64,000 nt of DNA from Caenorhabditis remanei (Eukaryota > Nematoda > Chromadorea > Rhabditida > Rhabditidae). Location: NCBI RefSeq assembly GCF_010183535.1, contig NC_071329.1, forward strand, positions 14,880,001 through 14,944,000, given 5' to 3'. Made by a program: the position numbers and the translations under genes. Below the pieces are notes generated by a model. The model saw only the letters and a program-made list of their open reading frames with translations, had not been told where the DNA came from and did no database searches. Shown here piece by piece: positions 12,193 through 24,211 of this stretch; the first letter of the stretch is position 1, and each line of letters begins with the position of its first letter.

Positions 12193-14580
12193 ATGGTTTT
12201 GTCCAACTACACCTTTGGCTTGCTACAAAATGGAAAAGTTTTACAAAGAGAAATTGCGGATCCACTTAACGTTAGAATCATGGGATGGCTCATGTTTTTA
12301 GTGAGTTCGAAGTCATCACGAAGTTTTTATTTGAAATTCAAAAAGTTCTCTTCTAGGTCTCAATCATCGGAATCGCTGTGAATTTACGAGTTCTTCAAAC
12401 ATTTTTCAAGCAGAAAATGACAAGTTTTTATATAATGTGCTCTTCAAAAACACTATCGAATATGATTATCATCCTTGGCTATCTTCTACATAATGCTCCG
12501 ATAACTATAATGTGAGTTGTCTATGTCTGTCGGTGTATCCAAATGTTCAGATTTCTTGAATACAGTACCGCTCATAAGATTATCAGCTTTGGCTGTTTAC
12601 AGTGGAAAATGACCAACTTTGACGGTGTATTTCGATGTCACCTGATTGTCCGACAAATTTTATTTTGTATGGGTTGAACAGAGCAAAAATAGCACAGAAT
12701 TTTTGAAGTTGACCACTTTTTGGTACGGGTACTCCCTAGGGAGTTATGATCATTTTAAGGGGACAGCTCAAAAATCCCTATTTTAGCACTGAAATGGGGC
12801 GGTTTGAGGGAGAAATTACTTTGCCGATATGTATTATCGAAATAAAAAAGTTCCGACATTTTTTCCTCATCGGTGTTTGCGGACCTAGTGGAAAATTATC
12901 AAATTTTCCACTAAGTCCGCAAACACCGATGAGGAAAAAATGTCGGAACTTTTTTGTTGCGACAATAATTTGCTACGGAGTGTCCACAAAAAAAAAGTTG
13001 TCAACTACAAAAATGGAGTTCTATTCTTAGTCTGTTTGATCCCCTAAAAAGTTATTTTGTGTTTTACCATTAGTTTTTTTATGACGCACTTTCAAACTTG
13101 GGCAGATTCAACTGAAAAAGGCCAAACTATATATCTTACCGCACGGTACTGTATAGGTTTGTCCAAGTGTCCGGATGATATCTGTCTGCCTATCCTTGTG
13201 TCTTTTTACCCTGATGTCTCTTCTGATTCCAGAGACAACTTCACCGGACCCACCTTCTTCAACATGTTGGTCAATCAAATGGTCAGCTATGGAATATATT
13301 TATTAGGCCCGGTGACTCAACTCATGATTTCTGTCAACCGATTAATGGTTATGTTGTTTGTGAAGAAGTCAATAACACAGAATAATCAGAAGATTACTGT
13401 AGCCATATTAGTGGTTTTTTGGATTATGGCAGTGCTGATTACAGCAATGGGGCTTCGAGGTAAGTTGTGGTTTTACGAAGAGGGATCAAATTACAGTACC
13501 CGTCAATAGTCCTCATTTACAGTACTACAATACCGTCCAAAAGGTTGTAAACTTTAGATTTCTCAGGTAAAATTGCTTAACTTTGAGAGTGTGTTACGGT
13601 AGTTCTGATTGTCACACCTAGTAGGTTTTTGATGAATCATGGAGATCAAAAGTAGAGCTCCATTTTTGTATTGTACAACTATTTTGTTTGAAATTTATGG
13701 TGATTTTAAGGAGACAGCTAAAAAATCACTCTTTTTTGCACTGAAATGGGACGATTCGAATTAGAAATAACTTTGTCGTTATGTAACTCGCTAGGGCATG
13801 GCCGTACAAAAAAGTCGTCAACTACAAAAATGAAGCTCTACCTTTGTTCTGTATGGTTCATTGAAAACCTACTGAGTGTGACAATCAGAATTACCATGAC
13901 ACACTCTCAAAGCTGGAAAATTTAAACTGAAACGGTCAAAGTCCGCAAACTATTGACCGGTACTGTACATATATTGGCCACAAGATTTCTGTAAACCAGT
14001 CCTACTTCCAGACAGTTGCAACGTCATCTACAATCCAGAACTTCTGAATTGGTGGAGTGGTGGATGTGACGATGACATTGGGGAAGCTGTCATGGGATTC
14101 GTAATTCTTTGTGCTATCCTGTCCAACCTTTGTAATCTAATTGTAGTCATAAAGCTAGCAATGTCTATGGTAAGTATTTACTTATTTGAATCCAGATTAT
14201 ACCGTATCCTGTCAAAGATTCAGAATAAGAAGCACTTGGATTCCGAATCAGTCCGAAGGAGGCAGGCGAAATCTAGGAAATTGTTCATTCAGAACTGTAT
14301 TCAAGACTGGTTATTCGGAATAGATAGCGTCAACAGCACGTATATCGATTTGATCTATGATGGGATATTGTTTAGATTCTTTTTGGATATTTTCTCGAAT
14401 TTGATGACTCCGGTGTTGGACGGGTAGGTTTCTAGCAGGGAGTGAAGAACTGAATTTCGGAATTTCAGATGCGTGATGATGTTTTTCAATCATGGCGGAG
14501 AGAAGAAACAATCTGTGATTTTATCTGTGAAAAAGAAGGATACAACTACTCAGAATACCGGATCGATGGGAAGATTCTAG
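12193..14580 (+). CDS. srx-family seven-transmembrane chemoreceptor
   Basis: A serpentine receptor of the nematode srx (class X) type, expected in the plasma membrane of chemosensory neurons. Exons: 12193-12300, 12357-12511, 13233-13459, 14012-14169, 14224-14423, 14469-14580, which sum to 960 nt (319 aa). Hydrophobic segments alternate with loops. The TM3 block GPVTQLMISVNRLMVM is the srx signature, DSCNVIYNPELLNWW falls in the loop before TM5, and a basic QAKSRKLFIQNC stretch precedes TM6. The intron at 14170-14223 matches one in the two other srx genes here; reading through it would also stay open but adds 18 residues absent from the paralogues. Exon 3 fuses what are two exons (74 and 156 nt) in the paralogues. 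Introns 2 and 3 carry palindromic elements. No lesion is seen. Confidence 0.85.
12561..13152. repeat. TACAGTACC-ended palindromic element in srx intron 2
   Basis: It begins TACAGTACCGCTC and ends GGTACTGTA. Inside is a nearly perfect hairpin at about 12846-12954 with arms of roughly 50 bp around TTTTCCTCATCGGTGTTTGC. The sides contain the family block TTTTTGTAGTTGACAAC. No coding capacity. Confidence 0.65.
13492..13967. repeat. TACAGTACC-ended palindromic element in srx intron 3
   Basis: Ends read TACAGTACCCGTCAATAG and CTATTGACCGGTACTGTA. Interior arms repeat the hydrophilic block around GAACAAAGGTAGAGC and TTTTTGTAGTTGACGAC in inverted order. A TA at each end fits a Tc1/mariner-style target duplication. 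Confidence 0.65.
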
Positions 14581-15572
14581 AGATTTAATTACTATTTATT
14601 AATTAGCATTCCTTTTAATTATGTCGGCAACACTGATGTTTAGAAAAATCTATAGTTTTAAAGACGAGCTTTCGATTGAATAGATAAATAATGAACTTGA
14701 CATTTTCATGATTTGTAAGCCTTCAACCCACTAACTATCTCATCAATTTCATAAACCATCACATCGATACACATAGAAGACAACATAACACAGAATGATT
14801 GGAACAATAAACTGATCAAGCCAAGTTGTTTAATACGTTTTTCTAATTAGCAAAAATAAGAGTTTTTTGAATTTCAAGGAAAACAAAGTGTGAAATATGC
14901 AAATGAATGGATCCGAAACAACTCAAAAATTAAGTTGTCATTAACTTTTTGGCCTGGATGAAACACAACATATTTCAATAATCGAAATCATCATTAGCTT
15001 TATTCTGTATAAATACACTTACAACTTTTCTTTCTTATTACGATGAAAAGAAATCATTGAAAAACTTCAGATAAAAGCAAGAACATCTCAGGGTTTCTTT
15101 AGATTTCTTTATTTTTTCTTACAAGGGAATGACCCTGAGTGAAACGCGAAATTCTCAACGATGTTTTCACCAAAGATGGGCCTTACCGAGACTAGAACAA
15201 CACTATATGTTTTAGTGGCAACAAACTCGTTTCCAGCTAATGGCAAACATTTTTCATTTTTTTCAGATTGTTTTGGTCGGGTCACTTTGAGACTCTGTAA
15301 CTTTATTCATGAAAAGAAATTATTGAAAAACTTCAGATAAGAGCAACATCTCAGGGTTTCTTTAGATTTTTATTTATTTTTCTTAGTTCATTTTCTGAAT
15401 TTTTCCTTGGGTGGATGTCAAAAACATCTTTTCGATGCCAGCTGATAAAATATACCCCGATATTCTCAAAATGATTCATCAGTTGACAAAACTTTCATGA
15501 AACAAAAATGACAACAAAGGAAATTGAACTGAATTTCAGAAAGCTTAACAATTCAAGAAAAATAGATTACAT
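14581..15572. other. AT-rich spacer between convergent srx genes, with a ~75-bp direct duplication
   Basis: No gene found. A block of about 75 bp around AAAAACTTCAGATAA and CATCTCAGGGTTTCTTTAGA occurs at about 15046-15120 and again at 15308-15385. The rest is AT-rich 3' flank. Confidence 0.55.
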
Positions 15573-16952
15573 TCAAGAAGAGATCGGTGTTATTATAGTC
15601 ATGTTTTGTTTCATGAATGCCGATGATTTGGAACTTTTGATTTCTATTTTCTTCGTATTAATTTTCCTGTTGAACATATACATTACAAATCTGGAATAAA
15701 AAATCTATTGCACCTTCGACGCACTTCACGACTTACCCATCAGCTCCATACACAAAGACGTCAAAGCCCATTGTGACTGAGGTAACACAAACTTGGCTTA
15801 AGCAATAAGTAAAAGATGCAATGTTGTTAGCAAAGTCAAGAACAGAAATCCAATCTTGGGAACATGATTGAAAATAGAAACGAATGGATAACTTCCGACG
15901 ACTTTGGTTCGCTTCGGAGGATAGTCTTTTTTGGGATCTCTACAAACTTAGACGTTTAGATTTGGATGAATGCAATGAAACTTACAGATCGACAGAACAG
16001 CTTAGCAGCTATCAAAATATTCATAAAATTTGTAAACGCAGCTAGCCCAAGTATTCCATAGAGCATATACCATGTGACTTGATTGTTGCAGTTCGTTTGC
16101 GTGTAGCCTACGTGAGGGAAGGCAAATGGGACGCGACAGTTATCTGTAAAATGTGTGGCCTCATGAAATTGATGGTGGAGAGAGCACCTGGCAGTCCAAA
16201 CAACGTGGAAAACCAAATGGTGAACACCCATGAAAGGGATATTGCAAATATGGTTATTGTGCCGCTGTACTGAGGAACATAAAGTTCGAAAATCCATACC
16301 ACAAGGAGTCGGTTGATAGTGATCAGGCATTGAGTTATTGGGCCTGTATGTTTTCGTGAATATCGCTATTCTTGACCAAAAAGTTTACCTTGTAGAATTA
16401 AACCATATCCAAGAGCCTGGTTGAGGTAGGCGTTGAGCTCCAATGTACCAATTGGGTTGTAACTGAAAACTACTCAATTCCAAATTGTAGTTTTCAAACA
16501 AGTTTCATGAAACTTTTGCAGATATTAGCTGTTATACGAAAAACAACCTTTCACCTGTTTGATCTTATTTGATCATATGTTGGTATCTTATGACTAATTA
16601 AAACACTTCATCCACCTAATCTCAATTATCAGGTGGCCGTGATAAATTAACAGGTGTCAAGGTTATCATAATTCAAAGATCACAGACGAAAACTTACAAA
16701 GCATTAACTGGACCAACATAAAGCAAATAAATCAGAAGAGTCATGCAATTTGAAACTGTTTTTGAGATACATAGCATATAGAAACTAGTCTTTTCAAGTT
16801 TCCAGAAGTGATGAAACATGAACACATTTATACATAGACCGATAGAAGCTGTCTGAAAGTTCTTTCTATTTGTATAAACAATAGCGATGTATCTCCCTTA
16901 CCAGTATCATATGCGATCCAAGAACTCTTGTTACTATCTCATTGAACTCCAT
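15573..16952 (-). CDS. srx-family seven-transmembrane chemoreceptor
   Basis: Exons (minus): 16952-16902, 16852-16698, 16462-16389, 16343-16188, 16143-15986, 15939-15737, 15690-15573, total 915 nt (304 aa), all phases consistent. Short MEFNEIVTR start; TM3 signature GPITQCLITINRLLVV; a GLPG motif ends TM4, followed by a Cys-rich loop (DNCRVPFAF and later QTNCNN); QSRRKLSIRFYFQ precedes TM6; the C-terminal tail is basic. The intron after GLPG has a non-consensus GTGCTC donor but a normal TTTACAG acceptor, and sits where the paralogues also have an intron. CTTCAG lies 5 nt before the ATG. The small plus-strand frame at 15508-15699 is the shadow of the last exon. Confidence 0.85.
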
Positions 16953-17922
16953 GTTGCTGAAGATCAGTTGTTCTTTAAGATGAGCGAGTCTAAAAATCAG
17001 GAAAAAACTTAATAATTGCATTAATCATTTAATCAGGAGAATCTGGAAATCAGACAAAATGACACATGACTAATACGGGAAAATAAAAAGAGTCAATGAA
17101 TTGAAAGTTTGTTGTAAGACAACAATTCATTTTATCTCTATTGAAAGTTTTTAAATTTTTAAGTTTTAAAAAACTTAAAAATTAAATAACTGAATCAAGT
17201 CTCTTGCCCTATTTTTAATTTTTATCCTAGTTCTTGCAACTAATCAGAAGAAAATTATATCCAGTGTATCTAAATTCTCTAACTTCATTTCCTGAATTGT
17301 TCTCTTACACAGATATGAAAAATCTTCGTTGAATAGAGAAATAAGGATTTCATAAAACAAGATAAAACAATGAAGTGAGCAACGAAGCTCAAAGAATGGA
17401 AAACAATTTATTATGACTATTTGTTCATTTCATCTTCACCTGCAGAATGTTCAGCTGTCATCAAAATAAGGAAACAAAGGGGAGTCAATTAGAGCACATC
17501 GGACGTTTTATATTTTGAATCCAACTCGGAAAGAAATGAATTAAAGTGTGAGTTATTTAGTTTGATTCGCAGTAATTCTGATAGTTAATTGATGTGATTA
17601 GATACTATATATATTGCAATAATGTTTTTAAATCATGCAGTTTTGTCGCGGAAGGAGAATGATCTACCTTCCCGACTGAGAAACTCTTACTCACGCCACC
17701 CTGGCGTTTACCAGATTTACCAATATCTGAGAAATGAACTCCGACTACAACATTCAATGTGACCCGTGAACTATCAAACTGATACCATCACTATTCTGAC
17801 GTGCCACTGACCTTGACCTGGTGACCTGCTGATAACAATCTACCCTACATTTGCTGTGCATATAAGGAAGAGGAAATCGTCAGTCGAGCCACTCTTCTGC
17901 AAAGCGAGACGATTGCGAGAAT
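16953..17922. other. AT-rich non-genic spacer
   Basis: Nothing convincing beyond the 5' flank of the minus-strand srx gene. Near 17830-17866 there are CTGATAAC and CATATAAGG motifs that could be a GATA site and TATA-like box ahead of the small frames at 17923. Confidence 0.4.
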
Positions 17923-18410
17923 ATGCTGGAATCAACTGGTATCGTCTCACGATACGGCACTCTAATTGTGAGACAATCAGTGAGGCTGTGGCAAATGCTC
18001 AAAGCTGAATACTCGAATTTTGTAGTCAATGAGAAAAGTGTAGTCATTGAGAATGTGGAGCCGATAAGTCTATGTAGTCAATGAGTTTCCGCCAAATTTC
18101 TCAGGGCACGCCAAATCAAGTTTATCTGGCCATCCAATTATTGAAAACTAGGCTAGTGTTCAACTTTTATAGCAGTTTCCTCAAGATTCAAGATTTAGTG
18201 ATCCCTTTGAGTTAATGCCCACTGGGAGTATGGGCCCAAAATATTAGAAAACACGAATGCTCTGGATGTTGCTATGAATGACTTGGAGATTGTATTGAAA
18301 CCACGAAGAGTGGAAGTCGAGCGTTTCGAACTAGAGTGCTATTCTGATAATGCGAAACGTGTCCAAGCCTACAAAACATTGGAAAAGTGTATGCACGAGA
18401 TATATTTTTA
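17923..18410 (+). pseudogene. possible small gene or gene remnant (two open stretches)
   Basis: An ATG at 17923 opens a 53-codon frame to 18084 (begins MLESTGIVSRYGTLIVRQ). A second open stretch at about 18214-18410 encodes a charged sequence containing DLEIVLKPRRVEVERFE and ending in a stop. No clean splice link between the two was found. A CTGATAA/TATAA pair lies about 60-80 bp upstream, suggestive of an intestinal-type promoter. I recognise no family. It could be a decayed gene. Confidence 0.25.
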
Positions 18411-18600
18411 AGTCTCACACGTGAAATGTGATTTTGTGACTTTCTTATAAATCTCATAATAAAATCTATTTACTGCTATCAATCTATGCAAGAAAAATAC
18501 ATGAAAAAATACAATAATATGACTACATATATACACTATAAATATGAACTATACAATCTGTTCAACTTTCACAAGAAAATAATTTAGATGTTGTTCCCAT

Positions 18601-21318
18601 TCACAGATTTTCTTCTTCTTCTTCGATCACTGTGGGTGTCTCTCTGTAGCGATGACGTGGATTCGAGTACCGAATCAGTCTCTCCGGTTGTTCGTTTCGT
18701 GAAGTGGACGGAAGATGCAAGGAGAGCACTTGAGGGCCTGGAAAATTATTGTAAAGGAATGTATATACTATTAGAGATACCGTCATATTCATTGAATGAA
18801 AAATAGTCCTCTGTGCAATTAACCAACGCATTGAGATTTTGACAAATTCTCAACACGCGACGACGTCCAGAAGGCCTTACAAGATCCTGTCCGATAAGTT
18901 TTTCGCTCAAATTGACGTCGGGCATTTCGGAGAGTATTGATGACACGGACACGTCTGAAATTGATTTGTTTTGCTTGAAAATTTAAGATTCGAAATACCA
19001 AGCGAATTGACTAACAACGACTCGTCAACATGAAGTGTTGAGAGATCGAGTGGTGACGGAATATTGAAGAATTGAAGCCATGAGTCATCAGGATTCGGTG
19101 ATTCAGCTATATATTCCTCTGGAAATACTATATCTTTCAATTGATGGGCATCGATGGCTTCCGATTGATTTGAAACTTGTCGATCTGAAAATATGTATGT
19201 TGAAATTTAGCAATTTTTGACAACTTCTCACTTTCAAATTCAGGGACCGATGAGAATGTAAATAATCCGAGATATTCGTCTTGTATAACCGAGAGACGGG
19301 CAAATTTCGAAGCATTCTGGCATTGAATCACAAGGTTTTGAGCCTTGTAACGATCGACTTGTTCCAAGAAGTTTATCACTTGAAGTAGTATTATTTCTGG
19401 TGTGAACTCTCCGAATCCAAGCGATTTCAGCAGATTTTCAGCACGGAGAATCGTAATTTCAGTATTCCTAACAACTGGTTCTTCGAAATCATTCGTAGTG
19501 CTTCTCGATGCCCATTGATTCGATAAAATTATAGAATGCAGTTTATTCTGAGCAATATTTTCTTCGAGATCGCCCAGAAGTTCCTGAATACTTGTCGGGT
19601 ATCCGTGAACTTCTTGAAATGCCTCCAAAATGTCACCATTAGTCTCAGTCATCTCCAAATCCACTCGATTCTGTTGATTTACGAGGAACAAACGAGCCAT
19701 TTTCGATGCATTTTGAGATTGAATGATCAAAAATTGCGACTTAAGTTGTGAAATTCTGATAAGAAGACTCATAAACTTCTGTTTGATTATCTCCGGAATT
19801 CCTTCATTGAATTCAACTTTCGGCGTGATGAAAGCAGACTTTCTGAGCATTTCGTAATCCGGATACTTGCATTGCTTGATTTGCGCGTTTTCGGATGCTT
19901 GTTGACATTGAAGAACGAGACTTTGCGATTTGAAAAATTGAATTTCGTGTTTAACAATTTTCCGGAGGTTCAAAATATGAAATAAATATTGATATATCAC
20001 GATTTCATTTGATGTCTCAATTTCAGTATCTTCTTCAAACGAAGTCTCACTTTTAGCTTTATCCTCTGAACGTTTTTCTGGAGATTGAAAGACTCCAGAA
20101 ACTTCTACGATTGTCTCTTTCTCTAACCGGATACTTCGTCGTCGTATTCTTTCTGACTCTTCGTCGTACAAATCTTCCTCGACGTTATCGATTACTTCTC
20201 GCTTAGCGTCTTCTTGATCCAACACAGTCGTTTTCTTTTGCGAATCATTGGGTATCTCCTTTTTATCTACTGGTTTCTCGACAACGTCATCTGACTCTTC
20301 TGTAGCGATCACCGTGACGTTTTCTGTATTGTCGAGTGTGTCCGACTCCACTTCCTCTGTCAACGAATCGTCTGAATTCGCCACTTTCGTAACGTCCCCA
20401 GCTCTCTTCTCGTTTTTTTCGGATTCCAGTTCAGGGTCTTCCAACTTTGTCTGGATGCCTTCGGCCTCCAGGAAAATGTCTTCTTTTGTCTCGTTGTTAA
20501 CATGTTCTGTCTCATCTTTCACGTTTTCTGGATCTTTCTCGCCATCGTTTGGCGTTTCCTCGACGATTTGGGACTCCTCCCGAACGTCTCTTATTTTCGC
20601 GTAAATGTACCCCGACGCCTCTTTCGGACAATCTTCAGGTTTCTCAACGTCTTCGGTAACTGTCGATAAATTTTCTGACGAGTTCTCTATTACGTTTTCT
20701 GGCTCTTTCGGAACACCATCTGATTTCTTTTTGACTTCTCCAGCATTGAGAAAACTCGTTTTTCTCGCTTCCCACTCTTCATCCGACTCAGCGAGTGAAT
20801 CTATTGATTTTATATCCTCAACGTCGGATGACTTCACTTCAAAGCTATCCAATTCCACATCATCTGAATCCTTTTTCTCCAAATCGAGTGACGCGTTTTC
20901 TGTGATTCCTTGCTCATTTTCGGAAACATTCCACTCGTTGTCGGAGGTGTTCGTATCTCCCTCAACGTTCTCCGATACTTCATTGTCTCCTGTGACATCG
21001 TTTTTCTCGCTGAGACGTTCTCTCTGTCCTGAGCCAAACTCCCACAAATTCAATGGAATTTTCGACTCTATGTAGCCATTCGCACCTTGGTACCTCTTGT
21101 GACAGTCAGTGACTTGCAGAGCTGAAAACAATTATTCAGTTTTTTAATCCGAAAAATGAGTAATTCTGTCGAAATTCTATTTTATGAGAAAATTTTTCAA
21201 TAAGAAATCGCTACTTACATCCGTTGTATAACTCTCCGAAAAGCGTTTCGATCCAATTGTCCGGGAGACTTCTCAGTTCCCGCCGTACTTCAGGCGTTTC
21301 TCGAGAGACATTGGCCAT
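18601..21318 (-). CDS. 828-aa acidic protein with four internal ~65-residue repeats
   Basis: Exons (minus): 21318-21219, 21121-19232, 19184-18999, 18954-18781, 18737-18601, total 2487 nt; all four introns are phase 1. TTTTTACAG lies just before the ATG. Residues 1-70 are mixed. About 70-390 are very acidic and Ser/Thr-rich (many NVEE, SDE and VE.P stretches), presumably disordered. About 390-650 carry four copies of a repeat with core [KN].Q.L[VI][IL]Q.Q.AS near residues 431, 501, 563 and 631 (KSQSLVLQCQQAS, KSQFLIIQSQNAS, NKLHSIILSNQWAS, KAQNLVIQCQNAS). The end is basic then poly-Glu (EEEEENL). No signal peptide or membrane segment. I do not recognise the family; the repeats suggest a helical array or oligomerisation module. 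Confidence 0.75.
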
Positions 21319-22420
21319 TTTACCTGTAAAAACGTTATTAAAATAGAAGAAATCGGATAAGAAATGACATGATTGTAAGACAAAACGATAAATAAGTATA
21401 ACAATATCACGAAAAGTGCGAAAGTGATGAGATTCGCGGAAAAAAAAACAAAGAGCAAAATTAGTCGACGAAGCAATAGAGAGGAGCGCAAAAATTAAAC
21501 ATTCGAATAAAACTCTTTTCAAGTGTTTCTGAAGAAAGTTTGTATGAAAAAAGAGAAGAAAATTGCTGAAAATCGGCCGAAAACAACATTTCAAGCAATA
21601 AACCAGATAAAGCTAAAAAATAAATAAAAGTCTGCCGCTGCTTGCAAAAACTCCGTGCGCAGGTTGCAAAACTGAAAAGGGGCGGGGTTACGCTAAAATT
21701 GAAGGTCGTTTTTGCTGAAAAGGTTCACTTTAGCGGGTTATTTCAAAGAAGTATTTCTTAAAAAGGAAATTTTTGATCTACCCTCATGAAACGAAAAATT
21801 TGAGAAATTAGCAGGTCTAAAACGTTATTACTTTAATTTTTAGCGTAAAGCTCAAGGTCGGAAGAAAGAAAATTTCAGTTTTAGAATTATTCTGAAAGCA
21901 TTATCCAACCATTCAATCCAAAAAATCCTGGTTTCAGATACTTTTTCAAGTCGATAAGGCAATTTTTCATTTTGATTTCGAAAAAATTTACTAGATTAGT
22001 TCTTTTCTCAACATTATCCAACGAATGATAGCTCAAATCGTGCTCCGGAGATTTTTACACATTTCTGTAGGACGGTATTTCAATTTGCTCATTAGTTTTC
22101 GAGAAAATAACAAAAAATTGAAAGAAACTCGGAATTCGATTTCTCAAAAACTAATGAGCAAATTAAAAAATTTCAGAAATGTGTACAAATCTCCGGAGCA
22201 GGTTTTGAGATATCATTCGTTGGATAATGTTGAGAAATGAACAAATCTAGTAGATTTTTCCGAAATCAAAATGAACAATTGCCTTTTCGACCTGAAATAA
22301 TATCTGAAACCAGGATTTTTTGGATTGACTGGGTGGATAATGCTCTCAGAATAATTCTAAAACTAAAACTTTCTTACTTCTGACCTTGAGCTTTACGCTA
22401 ACATAAAAATTAAAGTAAAA

Positions 22421-23974
22421 ACTCAAACTTGTTGACATTTCATCGCTACGTATCGCAGCTTTCGCTGACGATATTAAGCTGTACTCTCTTGATCCTCTAG
22501 CACTTCAAATGGGAATAGACTTGGTAGAGTCTTGGGCTTCTGACAACTCTTTACCTCTGGCCCACTCGAGACTGCCCTTCTTCGTCTCAGACCTCGAAAC
22601 TCTTCTCACCCGTACACTATTGGAGATTCCCTCATTGTTTCCGTTGATTCTGTTTGGGATTTAGGTTTATTATTCGAACCTAATCGCAAGTTCACTAGAC
22701 ACATTAATCGGGCTGTTGCTCTCGCCTTACTCCGTTCAAGACTACTACTGAAATCTTTCAAATCCAGCTCTCCCCAATTTTATATCTTCCTGTTCAAAAC
22801 TTACGTTCTCCCTCTAGTTGAATACAGCTCTGTCGTTTATTCGCCTCCCCCATCTTCGAAACTAGCCCTCAAACTTGAAACTCCTCTCAGATGCTTTTCG
22901 CGGAAAATTCTTCAACGCTGTAACACACCTTATCGATCCTACTCTGATCGCCTCTCCCAACTTGACCTCTTTTCTATGCGCCACCGTAGGCTCAAAGCGC
23001 AACTACTTCTCTTATACAATTTCATAATCGGCTCCTCATATTTTCCTAGTCTTGAGACCAATGTCAGGTTAAGCACCTCCTCCCGTCGCCCAATGTCTCT
23101 TATCTGTGTAAATCCTAATTATATAAGAAATTTGGAGATCTTGCTCCTTCATCGGACCATAGGGTTGATGTTTCCGCACGAAAGGTTGTAAGAAAGAGTT
23201 TGTCAAAAATCGGTGAATTGAATAATACTTCAAATAAATCCTAATAGCTCTAATTTTTTCTTAACTGTAATACCTATTTGGAATGCCTTAACTATTAATG
23301 TCCCTCATTTCCTTTGCCCATCGGAATTCAAGTCTCTTCTTGTGAATAATATTGTACGATTCTGAGCAGAGCTGTGCGGAATCCTCACTTCCTTCTTCCT
23401 TCTTCCTTCTTCCCTCTTCCTTTTTTGAAATTTTACTTCCAACGTCTTTTTCGTAATATATTTGAAATTTTAAATACTAATCTTTGAATTGCCAGAAACT
23501 TACGATGCTCCGATCAATTAACGATTCTCCGACGCGTGTTGTTTGTATGTTCCTAAACAAGCTGACAAATTTCGACATCCGTTTTGAAAAAATTACTTCC
23601 GACTTCTGCCCTTTTTTCATTTCCTTCTTCCTTCTTCCGGGCATTTTTCACTTGCTTCTTCCTTCTTCCTTCTTCCTTTTTTGAAAATTTTTATTCCTTC
23701 TTCCTTCTTCCGACTTCCTTGTTGAAAATGTTATTCCTTTTTCCTTCTTCCTTTTTCCTTTTTTGAAAATTTTACTTCCGCACAGCTCTGATTCTGAGTA
23801 CTGATTCTTTTGTTCTTTTATTGTCCCTCCCCTCCTTGCCCAACACCTATTTTATAATTATCCTTTTTCCCGGTTGCCCTTTCTCAGATTTAGTCTCGTA
23901 TGGGACTCTACCTGACCTCCAGTGACTCTTACTGTATATTTAAATAGTTGAATAAAATAGAAATAGAAATGTGA
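22421..23974 (+). mobile_element. non-LTR retrotransposon (LINE) fragment, degenerate
   Basis: A decayed 3' part of a reverse transcriptase ORF. The plus strand reads FADDIKLYS (RT motif with the catalytic Asp pair), then a W.S.NSL.L block, a WDLGLLF...F..HI block and a long thumb/C-terminal stretch ending near PNYIRNLEILLLH, as in CR1/Jockey-type LINEs. Several frameshifts are needed to read through. The 3' end is a pyrimidine-rich tract, then a tail of repeated AAATAG units near 23950-23970, typical of LINE 3' ends. It is 5'-truncated and inserted into a foldback element. Confidence 0.75.
23385..23775. repeat. polypyrimidine CTTCCTT-type low-complexity tract
   Basis: Repeated CTTCTTCC/TTCCTTCTTCC units, with interspersed TTTTTTGAAA(A)TTTTA blocks recurring four times, form a strongly strand-asymmetric tract in the 3' part of the LINE insertion. 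Open frames here (Phe/Leu/Ser-rich) are artefacts. Confidence 0.8.
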
Positions 23975-24211
23975 AAAAACGTTTTAGACCTGCTAATTTC
24001 TCAAATTTTTTGTTTCATGAGGGTAGATCAAAAATTTCCTTGCAGTTCTTACTCGGAGTCTGGGAGACTGTGCAGAGGTCAACAATTTGTTTATTTTTTC
24101 AATATTTTTTACTGCACGGTACTGTGTTTCTTCGACAGTGGCTGACCACTTTTTATTTATTTCAAAGACGAACACATTATTCTCGGAAGAATCATTTTTG
24201 ATTATTTCAGA

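Larger units (their letters stand above)
21764..24043. repeat. foldback element interrupted by a LINE fragment
   Basis: The left arm (about 21764-22105) starts AAGGAAATTTTTGATC. Its reverse complement occurs in two pieces, about 22130-22420 and 23975-24043. Joining the pieces restores the arm, so the 22421-23974 segment was inserted into the right arm after the palindrome formed. The centre of symmetry is near 22115, in the block around TTTGCTCATTAGTTTT. No transposase is encoded. Confidence 0.75.

Noticed and set aside
15508..15699. 63-codon plus-strand frame
   Set aside because: It overlaps the last exon of the minus-strand srx gene, whose phase and tail fit the paralogues; the plus frame is a shadow.
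20248..21075. Two Ser-rich plus-strand frames of 118 and 156 codons
   Set aside because: Complement of the acidic exon of the 828-aa gene; GAx/GTx codons on one strand give Ser-rich frames on the other.
23484..23766. Phe/Leu/Ser-rich frames
   Set aside because: Translations of the CTTCCTT low-complexity tract in the LINE tail.
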